A stretch of 8,227 bases of DNA from Bordetella parapertussis (GTDB lineage Bacteria > Pseudomonadota > Gammaproteobacteria > Burkholderiales > Burkholderiaceae_B). Both the position numbers and the translations under genes were made by a program. Of this stretch, positions 1 through 7,400 are shown in pieces; within the stretch, counting starts at the first letter, position 1; every line of letters begins with the position of its first letter. The notes under the pieces were generated by a model. It saw only the letters and a list, made by a program, of their open reading frames with translations, had not been told where the DNA came from and made no database searches. The stretch is from assembly GCA_943331855.1 (NCBI GenBank), contig CALQNE010000152.1, positions 1-8,227 of the forward strand. Reading direction: 5' to 3'.

Positions 1-4
1 ATAA

Positions 5-649
5 ATGCAAATAAAAATCCTGATTGTTCATCCTAGTCGCATTATACAAAGTGCGCTGACCCGTTTGATTAATACGGATAAAAATTTTCGCGTAGCATCG
101 ACATTCGGTCGGGGTTTGGATTTGATGGAGTTGCTGCAAACCTCCTCAGAGCAAGTCGACATTATCTTGCTCGATCCAACGGCCGAACATTCCGGGTTGA
201 TCAGTCAGATAGCTCCTTTAACCAATGCAAAAATCATTTTGCTAACACTAGACGAAGATTCACCACAACTTGAGGTCTGGGTTAAAGAAGGGGTTAGGGG
301 TGTGTTGGGACGAGACGCAGATTTTGGCCAGCTTCTTAAAGCCATGACCAAAGTCTATGCGGGCGAATTCTGGCTTAACCGACTTGCAACCTCCCGCATA
401 TTGAGTTCACTTGGCGGTGCAAAGGAGTTGACACCCGAGCAAGCTCGGATTGCGCTACTGACCGCAAAAGAAAAAATAATTATTCAGGCGGTCGTTAACG
501 GTGCTGGACAAACGCTACGCAGCACCGCGATATTACTAAAAATCAGTGAAAATACCGTGCGCAATCACTTGACCTCCATTTATAGCAAGCTTGCACTGAC
601 TAATCGTCTAGAGCTGTTTGTATTTGTACAGCAGCACTTTAGCCATTGA
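5..649 (+). CDS. NarL/FixJ-family (LuxR-type HTH) regulator with a degenerate receiver domain
   Basis: A 214-residue, two-domain transcription regulator. Residues about 3-120 form a receiver-like alpha/beta domain: strand ILIV at 5-8, strand plus Asp in VDIILLD (51-57), IILLT (77-81) and GVRGVLGRD (97-104). Residues about 148-212 form a GerE/LuxR helix-turn-helix, with LTAKEK at 152-157 and the recognition region SENTVRNHLTSIYSKL at 181-196. The putative phospho-acceptor Asp57 and Thr81 are kept. The acidic pair that should follow the first strand is His9-Pro10, and the conserved Lys of the last strand is Arg103, so ordinary Mg-dependent phosphorylation is doubtful (inference). The family normally binds DNA as a dimer and activates or represses promoters. 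The length is normal for the family. ATG at 5 starts directly on the first strand, which suits the family, but only four bases precede it, so its ribosome site and promoter are not visible. It converges on the HD-GYP gene with a 76-base gap. The target genes and partner kinase are unknown. Confidence 0.88.
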   Translation: MQIKILIVHPSRIIQSALTRLINTDKNFRVASTFGRGLDLMELLQTSSEQVDIILLDPTAEHSGLISQIAPLTNAKIILLTLDEDSPQLEVWVKEGVRGVLGRDADFGQLLKAMTKVYAGEFWLNRLATSRILSSLGGAKELTPEQARIALLTAKEKIIIQAVVNGAGQTLRSTAILLKISENTVRNHLTSIYSKLALTNRLELFVFVQQHFSH

Positions 650-725
650 CGGTTGTGTCCCGTCGGCAGAACTAGTATCGGTACATTAAATAAATAAAAA
701 ATATAGTCGCTATCTATTTTGATAC

Positions 726-2336
726 TTAAGCGTAATAGTTTTCTGGCGGTGGTTGATAGCCAGGAATTTTCTCGAAATCGATCGCATCAATTTGTTCAGA
801 ATTTAAAAATTGTTTTGCGTAATCCTCATACACTCGATCCCAGACAAACACGTCAAACAAATCAGGGTCTACATGTTGCCCCAGTTTCATCTTGCCTAAA
901 ATATCGAGTGCTTCGCTGAGTGTTTTGCCTTTCTTGTACGGTCGGTCTACGGCAGTCAGGGCTTCAAAAATGTCAGCGATGCCCATGCAGCGAGCCTGCA
1001 CCGACATTTCTTCGCGTTTCAGCCCGCGAGGATAACCTTTACCATCCATTTTTTCGTGATGACCGCCTGCATATTCAGGCACGTTTTTCAAATGACGCGG
1101 CCAGGGCAGCTGCTCAAGCATGGCGATTGTCATGTCAATGTGGTGATTAATAATTTCTCTTTCCGCACCTGTCAATGTGCCGGCGCGGATCGTTAGATTT
1201 TTAACTTCATCTTCAGTCAAAAACGGTGTTGACTGACCAGATAAATTTACCCACTGATATTTTTCTGCTATCGCTTGCACGCGCTCAACATCGGGATCTT
1301 TCATGAATTCAGAACCGATATTGCACTTTTCCAGAAAAGCGCAATCTTCGTGCAAACTTTGTAAGTGCGCCTCTGCCTCACGCTGAGTGATTTCATTTTT
1401 TAGGAGTGAGAGCTGTGTGTCGCGACGAACTATCTCAGCGCGAAGTCGGATAAATTCAATACGATCAAAAATAGTTTCTAACTTAGTCGCTTTATCGACG
1501 ACATGAACTGGAGTAGAGATTTTTCCGCAGTCATGCAACAGGCCGGCAATACGCAACTCAGTGCGGTCGTCATCGTTGATCGTAAAATCTTTTAGAGGTC
1601 CTGCAGAACATTTATTTGCAGCCTCAGCGAGCATTAACGTTAACTCTGGAACGCGGTTGCAGTGCCCGCCAGTGTAGGGTGATTTGTCGTCAATCGCTTG
1701 GTTGATTAATTTGATCAGCGACTCGAAAAGCTCTTGCAGTCGATCAATCAATAGTCGATTAGTGAGTGCTACAGCGAGCTGCGACGAGAGTGCTTCGACA
1801 ATCTCCTGCACCTCAACTGAAAAAGGGATAATTTTTCCTGTCTCGGGATCGGTTGCATTAATCAGCTGCATCGCACCAATGATTTCACCTTCGAGGGTTT
1901 TCATTGGGATAGTCAGGAACGACTGCGACCGGTAATCGTTGTTTGCGTCAAAAGCCCGTGTCCCTGAAAAATCAAAATCAGTTGCGTTATACGCATCAGG
2001 AATATTGACGGCTTCAGCCTTGTTGACCGCATAGCAGACGACCTTTGAAAGCTCTGGTTCGCCTTGAGTGTTAAACAAGGACATTGGAGGGATGCTAATT
2101 TCGCGACCGCTCTCGCCACCGAGATGTACATTTTTGCTTCGCGTACGCATTAATTCGAAACGAAGTTTGAGATCATCAGTCAGTCGATAGACCGTGCCTC
2201 CATCTGCGTGTGTCACATCCATCGCAGACTGAATAATGATTTCAAAAAGATGATTGATATCCTTTTCGTTGCTGAGCAGAGCGCCGATTTTTAACAACTG
2301 GTGAATTAAGTTCTTATCGTTGATGTGCGCAGTCAT
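726..2336 (-). CDS. GAF domain + HD-GYP domain protein, probable cyclic-di-GMP phosphodiesterase
   Basis: A 536-residue soluble protein with no signal peptide or membrane segment. Residues about 12-195 form a GAF sensor domain, including the typical SFLTIPMKTLEGEIIGAMQL stretch at 139-158. A helical linker follows, then an HD-GYP domain (about 205-500). HD-GYP enzymes hydrolyse cyclic-di-GMP to pGpG or GMP in the cytoplasm. The visible metal-site residues are His225 (YTGGH), His268-Asp269 with Lys272 (HDCGK), His399, His426-His427 (HHEKMDGKGYP) and Asp454 (IADIFEAL). The GYP motif is at 434-436 and RPYK at 465-468. All key ligands are present, so activity is expected. About 130 residues separate HD269 from His399, where about 30 is usual; the extra segment contains a charged, probably coiled-coil helix (about 291-335). 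The ATG at 2334-2336 has no clear Shine-Dalgarno sequence before it. The gene is transcribed away from the secretion genes and shares their upstream region. The GAF ligand is unknown. Confidence 0.93.
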   Translation of the reverse strand: MTAHINDKNLIHQLLKIGALLSNEKDINHLFEIIIQSAMDVTHADGGTVYRLTDDLKLRFELMRTRSKNVHLGGESGREISIPPMSLFNTQGEPELSKVVCYAVNKAEAVNIPDAYNATDFDFSGTRAFDANNDYRSQSFLTIPMKTLEGEIIGAMQLINATDPETGKIIPFSVEVQEIVEALSSQLAVALTNRLLIDRLQELFESLIKLINQAIDDKSPYTGGHCNRVPELTLMLAEAANKCSAGPLKDFTINDDDRTELRIAGLLHDCGKISTPVHVVDKATKLETIFDRIEFIRLRAEIVRRDTQLSLLKNEITQREAEAHLQSLHEDCAFLEKCNIGSEFMKDPDVERVQAIAEKYQWVNLSGQSTPFLTEDEVKNLTIRAGTLTGAEREIINHHIDMTIAMLEQLPWPRHLKNVPEYAGGHHEKMDGKGYPRGLKREEMSVQARCMGIADIFEALTAVDRPYKKGKTLSEALDILGKMKLGQHVDPDLFDVFVWDRVYEDYAKQFLNSEQIDAIDFEKIPGYQPPPENYYA

Positions 2337-2341
2337 CTGTT

Positions 2342-2358
2342 TGATTGATGTGATTGAT
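2342..2358. repeat. Tandem 8-base repeat in the leader of the HD-GYP gene
   Basis: TGATTGAT occurs at 2342-2349 and again at 2351-2358, one base apart. On the minus strand this lies directly upstream of the HD-GYP start codon. It would make up most of the short leader if the promoter at 2368-2396 is used. It occupies the place where a ribosome site should be, and no purine-rich Shine-Dalgarno sequence is visible there. Confidence 0.5.
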
Positions 2359-2367
2359 CGTTCTGTG

Positions 2368-2396
2368 ATTATCCGTACTTGCTAACGACTAAGCAA
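2368..2396 (-). promoter_or_regulatory. Candidate sigma70-type promoter for the HD-GYP gene
   Basis: Read on the minus strand, TTGCTT (2396-2391) is followed after exactly 17 bases by GATAAT (2373-2368). The -10 matches the consensus at five of six bases, the -35 matches only in TTG, and the spacing is optimal. Transcription would begin near 2361 and leave a leader of about 25 bases. The -35 lies in a small inverted repeat (TTGCT at 2379-2383, AGCAA at 2392-2396). This is a prediction from sequence only. Confidence 0.4.
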
Positions 2397-2401
2397 ATAA
2401 G

Positions 2402-2417
2402 ATTGAATTGATTCAAT
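2402..2417. promoter_or_regulatory. 16-base dyad, possible operator
   Basis: ATTGAAT and ATTCAAT are perfect inverted arms of seven bases around a TG centre. The dyad lies just upstream of the predicted -35 box of the HD-GYP gene, a usual place for a dimeric regulator to bind. The AT-rich composition makes chance occurrence quite possible, and no regulator is assigned. Confidence 0.3.
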
Positions 2418-2434
2418 AAAAGTTTGTTTGCATG

Positions 2435-2459
2435 GTACTTAAGTACTAGTCATGCTAGT
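2435..2459. promoter_or_regulatory. Overlapping palindromes (12-base perfect palindrome plus short inverted repeat)
   Basis: GTACTTAAGTAC at 2435-2446 is a perfect palindrome. Its last two bases begin a second inverted repeat, ACTAG (2445-2449) and CTAGT (2455-2459) with a five-base loop. The pair sits near the left-middle of the divergent region and could be a regulator site. It is not followed by a T-run in either direction, so it is not a terminator. Function is inferred from symmetry and position only. Confidence 0.28.
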
Positions 2460-2553
2460 TGTTATCTGTTTATCCAAGTAGGTTTTTAGTCCCGTAAATA
2501 AATTACAACAATGCTCGTTTCCAGAGGCAGTAATAGTATTCAAAGCGATACTG

Positions 2554-2577
2554 AATTCTTAGAATTAGTTCTATAAC
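2554..2577 (+). promoter_or_regulatory. Palindrome next to a TATAAC box, possible promoter/operator of the secretion genes
   Basis: AATTCT (2554-2559) and AGAATT (2561-2566) form a 13-base palindrome with a single central T. TATAAC at 2572-2577 matches the -10 consensus at five of six bases. No good -35 box lies 16-18 bases upstream, so any promoter here is weak or activator-dependent. A palindrome just before a -10 is a typical operator position. Transcription would start near 2584 and leave a leader of about 108 bases before the ATG at 2692. Confidence 0.25.
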
Positions 2578-2691
2578 TTTTCTTGCGGATTTTTTGCGCT
2601 AGAAGTCGGGTTAGCGAACAAGTGTATCCGTCTAAAAAATCAATGGGTATATGGCTACGCAACGTAATTCGGTCATTAACGGTTTATTTAG

Positions 2692-4398
2692 ATGCACTTA
2701 AAGAAAATTGAAAATCTGATTGATCAAGCCGCAGCGTGCGGTCCTGTTCGCTTGACACGCTTATCATTGGTTATTTCGTGCGCGATCTTTTTAGCTACTG
2801 GCTGTACAGCACCAATCAAAGAAGAGGGCGACGCCCCTGACGGGCCGGAATATGTGCGCTGGCTTTCTGGCGGCTTTAAAGGCCAGCCTTCTGAAAGCCT
2901 GCCTCGCCCTAAAGAGCAGTGGTGGCAGGAATTCGGTAGTGAGGAACTCAACGAGGTTGTTGATACGGCACTGACAAACAACTTTGATTTGCGAGTTGCA
3001 GTGGCCCGCGTTTCACAGACACGCGCGCAGGCCGACATTGTCAAGGCTGCTCAGTCGCCAACCATTGACATGATGGGAGGGTACAGAAATCAAGGCCCAG
3101 CGCAAGGCGTTGGATACGCTCCAACTAGCGATGCTTGGACGACTCAGCCCGTATGGCAAGCTGGATTGATGGTCAATTATGAAGTCGACTTATGGGGTAA
3201 GAGAGGTTTCAATAGTAAATCGGCGTACTCACAAGCTCTGGCCAGTGAATTTAATCGTGAAGCGGTTGCATTAAGTTTGGTGGGTGATGTCATCACAACG
3301 TACTTCCAGGTGATGTCTTTTAATGAGCGCATCTCCGTAGGTGAACGAAACCTCGAAACGATCCGTAACGTTGGACGTGGTTTGACTCGAAGAATGGAAC
3401 GTGGCGACTCTACATTGATTGACGTTTCGCAGCAATTTATCTTGCAAAGCAACACCGATGCACAAGTTTCAAATCTTAAGTTACAGCGTGAGCGTGCGTT
3501 CAATCGTCTGGCTCTATTGATTGGTAGAACGCCCTCTACGTTGAAACTGAAAGGCATTTCGGTTGAAGCAGCAAAGACCCCAGTTGTAGAGCCTGGTCTA
3601 CCTTCAGATTTGTTATGCCGTCGTCCTGATATTCGTCGTGCAGAAGCAGCGCTTGAAGCCGCTCAGGCAGATTTGTACGCAGCGCGTGCGAATTTATTAC
3701 CTTCGTTCGGCTTGTCTGCTCAGGGTGGCTACGGCAGTTTTCTGCTTTCCACGATTACAGCTCCTCAGAGTTTGTTTTATATCCTCAGCTCGAACCTTGT
3801 ACAAAACGTATTCGACGGCGGAAAACGTAAATCTGAAGTCACGCTAGCAAGTGCCAAAAATGTCGAATTACTTGAGGCTTACGCGAATACGGTTTTATCT
3901 GCTTTGCGTGATGTTGAAGACGGTTTGGCTGGTGTGGCATTGACGGCGAAACAATATAGTGCCTTGAACGATTCGCGAACGAGAGCGAACAAACTTGCTG
4001 ATATGAGTCGTATCGTCGTTGAGCGTGGTGGGATGGATTATGTTCAGCTGTATCAAATTCAAGGAACTGTCCTCGCCGCTGAGGATGCTGCAATCAATGG
4101 TCGTTTTGAGCAGATCAGAGCTTCGGTTGATTTGCACAAAGCGATTGGTGGTGGCATCAATATTGAAAAAGATCCATGTCTTGGTGGGGGAAAATTACCC
4201 GCCGCAGATGCACGCTGGACCGCAGCAGCTGAAAAATCTGACTCACCTCTTAAACCGAATCCCGCGATAGGCGTTACTACAACCGGTGCACCTGCGAAAG
4301 AAGAGCAATCCGGGTTGACGCCTCTAGTAAGTGATCCGCTCAAAGCATTACAACCTCCAGCTATACCTGAGCCTCTCAAAACTGACTTGAGCGGTTAG
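2692..4398 (+). CDS. Outer-membrane factor lipoprotein, NodT/OprM-type TolC-family channel
   Basis: A 568-residue trimeric-channel subunit that normally links an inner-membrane pump and a periplasmic adaptor to the cell exterior. A hydrophobic signal (about 21-37) ends in ATGC with the putative lipid-attached Cys38. The first efflux-protein repeat (about 78-285) starts with WWQEFGSEELNEVV and contains the strand region VNYEVDLWGK (161-170). The second (about 302-488) starts with the family hallmark GLPSDLLCRRPDIRRAE (302-318), followed by ARANLLPSFGLSAQGGYGS and NVFDGGKRKSEV. The family usually ends near the LHKAIGGG seen at 481-488. Here about 75 more residues follow, rich in Pro, Ala and Lys, as an unusual tail. 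The start is the first ATG after an in-frame stop at 2689 and has no Shine-Dalgarno sequence. It gives a long 20-residue leader before the hydrophobic core, so a later start such as TTG near 2752 is possible. Sixty-six bases separate it from the ABC gene, which suggests co-transcription. The hallmark is typical of RND-pump partners, but the neighbour is a type I secretion-like ABC protein. Confidence 0.92.
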   Translation: MHLKKIENLIDQAAACGPVRLTRLSLVISCAIFLATGCTAPIKEEGDAPDGPEYVRWLSGGFKGQPSESLPRPKEQWWQEFGSEELNEVVDTALTNNFDLRVAVARVSQTRAQADIVKAAQSPTIDMMGGYRNQGPAQGVGYAPTSDAWTTQPVWQAGLMVNYEVDLWGKRGFNSKSAYSQALASEFNREAVALSLVGDVITTYFQVMSFNERISVGERNLETIRNVGRGLTRRMERGDSTLIDVSQQFILQSNTDAQVSNLKLQRERAFNRLALLIGRTPSTLKLKGISVEAAKTPVVEPGLPSDLLCRRPDIRRAEAALEAAQADLYAARANLLPSFGLSAQGGYGSFLLSTITAPQSLFYILSSNLVQNVFDGGKRKSEVTLASAKNVELLEAYANTVLSALRDVEDGLAGVALTAKQYSALNDSRTRANKLADMSRIVVERGGMDYVQLYQIQGTVLAAEDAAINGRFEQIRASVDLHKAIGGGINIEKDPCLGGGKLPAADARWTAAAEKSDSPLKPNPAIGVTTTGAPAKEEQSGLTPLVSDPLKALQPPAIPEPLKTDLSG

Positions 4399-4464
4399 TA
4401 ATCGTTCATGACGAGTATTAAATCATTGTGTATTGAACACACACTTTGAATAACGGAAAATTTC

Positions 4465-7400
4465 ATGCCTCAAAGCTCTAAGAATTCTTCACGCAAAGAA
4501 CGTTTAAATAAACAGGCCGCTGCCGAACAAACGGTGAGCGTTCTTTCTCCATTTGCCGGAGAGCGTTCTAATATCATGGCAGCCAGTGTAGTAATCAATT
4601 TACTCGCATTGGCATTTCCTCTGCTGATGCTCCAGTTATATGATCGGATTTTGCCGAATCAGTCGATGGACACCTTGACACTAGTTGCTGCGACGGTTGC
4701 TTTTGCTGTGGCGGTCGAAGCGTTACTACGCGTTTCCAGATCCTATTCAACTGCATGGATTTCCGCAAGATTTGAGCATCGTGCCATGATGGCCATGGCT
4801 GAACGTGTGCTAGCCGAACCATTGCATGATTTTGAACGTAAGGGAACCGGTACGGTGATGGATCGCTTTAAATCCATTTCAGTTCTTAAATACCACTACT
4901 CGGGTCAGACCTTTCAGCAACTGATGGATCTGCCATTTACCTTCCTTTATGTTTTGATTGTTTTAGTGCTGAGTCCGTGGGTGGGCCTCCTGCTAATCGT
5001 TGGTTATACGGTTTTCGTACTAATTACTTGGAAAAACAGTGTTAATTTCCCTGAACTTGTAATAGAACAAAAAGCTGCAGATTTGCGTCGTAGTAATTTT
5101 TTGAACGAAACACTTAATAATATCCACACGCTTAAGTCGATGACCATGGAGTCATTGATGCTTAGGCGTCACGAGCGCTTGCAAGAGAACTGTGCTCGTT
5201 TGATGTCGCGTCTGACCTATTCACTGGATATGTCCTCGGGCCTGGGCAATATTTTTTCTCCACTGATGACGATGTTGACCGTCGCGCTTGGTGCTTGGTT
5301 GGTCATCAACAATCAGATGACAAATGGTGAACTCGCTGCTTGTATTTTGCTCGGCATGCGTTCGTTAGCGCCCTTGCAACGTCTGGGTGGTATGTGGGCA
5401 AAACATCAACAGGACAAAATCTTGCGTGATGGATTGGGTCAAGCGATGGCTGAGCCCTTATTGCCGCCATCTACAAAAGAAAAGTTTTCAATTGAACAGG
5501 CAGAAACTGAGAAGCACTTCTCGACCTCGAGTATTCAACTGGAAGGGGTCAGCTATTGCTTTCCTGGATCTAAAACAAATATTTTTGATAATTTGTCCTT
5601 AAATATAGAACCTGGTGAGTGTCTCGCAATTGTGGGGGATGGTGGTTCAGGTCGCAGCACATTGCTGCAATTATTAGCGGGTGTTCTCAAACCGGATACC
5701 GGCCGTGTATTGGTAGACGGGCAGGATATTAAGTTTCTGGATCTGACAGAGGCGAGTGAGTACGTTGGTTACCTACCTCAAAATACCCAGATGTTTGAAG
5801 GCTCGCTGCTAGATAACGTCAGTGTGTTTGATCCAGACCGAATCGTCCGCGCACTCGCTACAGCCAAGACACTGGGCTTAGGTGATTTTGTGGCCAAAAT
5901 GCCTAAGGGATGGGATTCGACGGTCGGTGATATGGCTGCAGACTCAATGCCGCCAGGGTATCGGCAGCGCATCGCCATCGTACGAGCACTTTCCAATCAT
6001 CCAAACATTATCCTGTTTGATGATGCAACATCGACTATTGATTCTGAGGGAGATGCCTTATTTTTACGCTTTCTTGAGTCGATGCGTGGAAAAGTCACTC
6101 TCATTATTGTTTCACAGCGCCCTTCGTACCAACGCCTTGCAACAAGGTTGTTGTATCTGCATAACGGTAATCTTTCCGATACCCGTCCAAGCGAGACGCA
6201 GATTCTCATTGATCCAGAAAATCCTTCGAGTGGGAGCGTAGCTGCTTCCAAGTCTGCAGGATTATCTGTTGCCTTTCCTGCTAATTACGTACCGGTTGAG
6301 GGTAGCGCATATTTCGAGTCACCTCTTAAAAATGATACGTTGGATGTTAATCGTTGGGAGCATACGCACGATACAGTCAGTAGCCAGTTCAAGTCTCGTA
6401 CAGACTTTTCTGCTTGCCTGACAACGCTCTTGCGTTTGATGAACGCTCGCGGGTCTGCCCGCGAGGTCGCAGAATCACTACCTTATTACACTGACACACT
6501 GGATTTATCAGGTTTCCATAACGCGATGGCGCAAATGGGCTACCAGATGAAGTCCGTGCGTTGCAAACTCGGTGCGATTGAATCTCGCTCATTTCCTTGT
6601 TTGTTTGTACCAGATGATGATTTGGCATTTGTCGCAATTGCACGCTCGGGCAACATGACGCGAGTCTGTACCGATCCTGATGCAGAAGTACGTCTTGAAA
6701 AAAATCTGAGCCTCGAGGGTAGCGCTTTTTTCTACGAGCAAGTCGACTACTCGCTCATCCACACTCGATCGTGGGTTTCGCGTGTTTTGTTACGTTTTGC
6801 TCCGTTGATTGGGCAGGCGACCTTGTCAGCGCTGGTATCTGGTTTAGTGATTATGGCAGGCCCATTGTTCATGACCATTGTTTACAGTTCGGTGATTCCA
6901 TCTGGCGCAAAAGATACTTTGATTTACCTGTCCATCGGAGCCTGTATCGCACTCTTGTCAGGCTACACCTTCATGCGACACCGTGCCCGGATTTTGGCTT
7001 ATATCTCAGGGCGTATTGAGTATTTGTTCGGGGCTACGATCTTACAGCAGGTACTACGCATGTCACCTTCGTATACGGAGAGAGCGTCCGTTGGTTCGCA
7101 GACCTCTAGATTGGAGAGTTTTGAAGCCATTCGTCAAATGTTTACCGGCCCTCTTGCTTCTACGCTGCTAGAGTCACCCGCAACGCTTGTGCTGCTCATC
7201 GCTTTATCAATCCTGAATCCGATCGCATTATTGATTTTTGTGATCATGATCGCACTTTACGCATTACTCTACTGGGTTTTTTCAGCACGTACTAAAGAGC
7301 GTGTTGCTGAGGTAAGCCGCGCCGTTACTAAACGTAATGAGTTTCTCGTAGAGATGGTTGGAAAAATGCGTGTTGTACGAGAATGTGGTGCTCAGCGTTT

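Larger units (their letters stand above)
2337..2691. other. Gene-free divergent intergenic region (control region of the HD-GYP and secretion genes)
   Basis: These 355 bases separate two divergently read genes, are AT-rich compared with the genes, and contain no convincing coding frame. From left to right they hold a tandem 8-base repeat next to the HD-GYP start, a sigma70-like promoter candidate for that gene, a 16-base dyad, a 12-base perfect palindrome overlapping a second short inverted repeat, and a 13-base palindrome just before a TATAAC box that could be the -10 of the secretion operon. Only the sequence symmetry is observed; regulator binding is inferred. The stretch from about 2580 to 2691 shows no further structure that I recognise and no Shine-Dalgarno sequence before the ATG at 2692. 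Confidence 0.6.

Noticed and set aside
701..715. Small hairpin (ATAG-TCG-CTAT) between the convergent genes, flanked by A and T runs, as a two-way terminator
   Set aside because: The stem is only four base pairs with a mismatch beyond it and little GC. It is too weak to call a terminator on sequence alone.
719..1150. Plus-strand open frames opposite the end of the HD-GYP gene
   Set aside because: They overlap the well-supported HD-GYP coding sequence in antisense and have no domain or ribosome-site support.
2724..4379. Several antisense open frames of 64-126 codons inside the outer-membrane factor gene
   Set aside because: They lie on the opposite strand of a clearly conserved gene, show no recognisable domain and have no ribosome site. 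They are mirror frames of the real gene.
4427..4441. Hairpin TGTGT/ACACA between the outer-membrane factor and ABC genes as a terminator
   Set aside because: The stem is five base pairs with no following T-run, and the genes are close and in the same direction. It does not argue against co-transcription.
6376..6759. Active C39 bacteriocin-processing peptidase
   Set aside because: The positions expected for the catalytic Cys and His are Asp647 and Ala721, so cleavage of a double-glycine leader is not expected.
5387..7171. Short frames of 62-119 codons on both strands within the ABC gene, which might suggest it is broken into pieces
   Set aside because: The frame from 4465 was read codon by codon to 8227 without a stop and carries ordered ABC domains throughout. 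The short frames are in other phases and match nothing recognisable.
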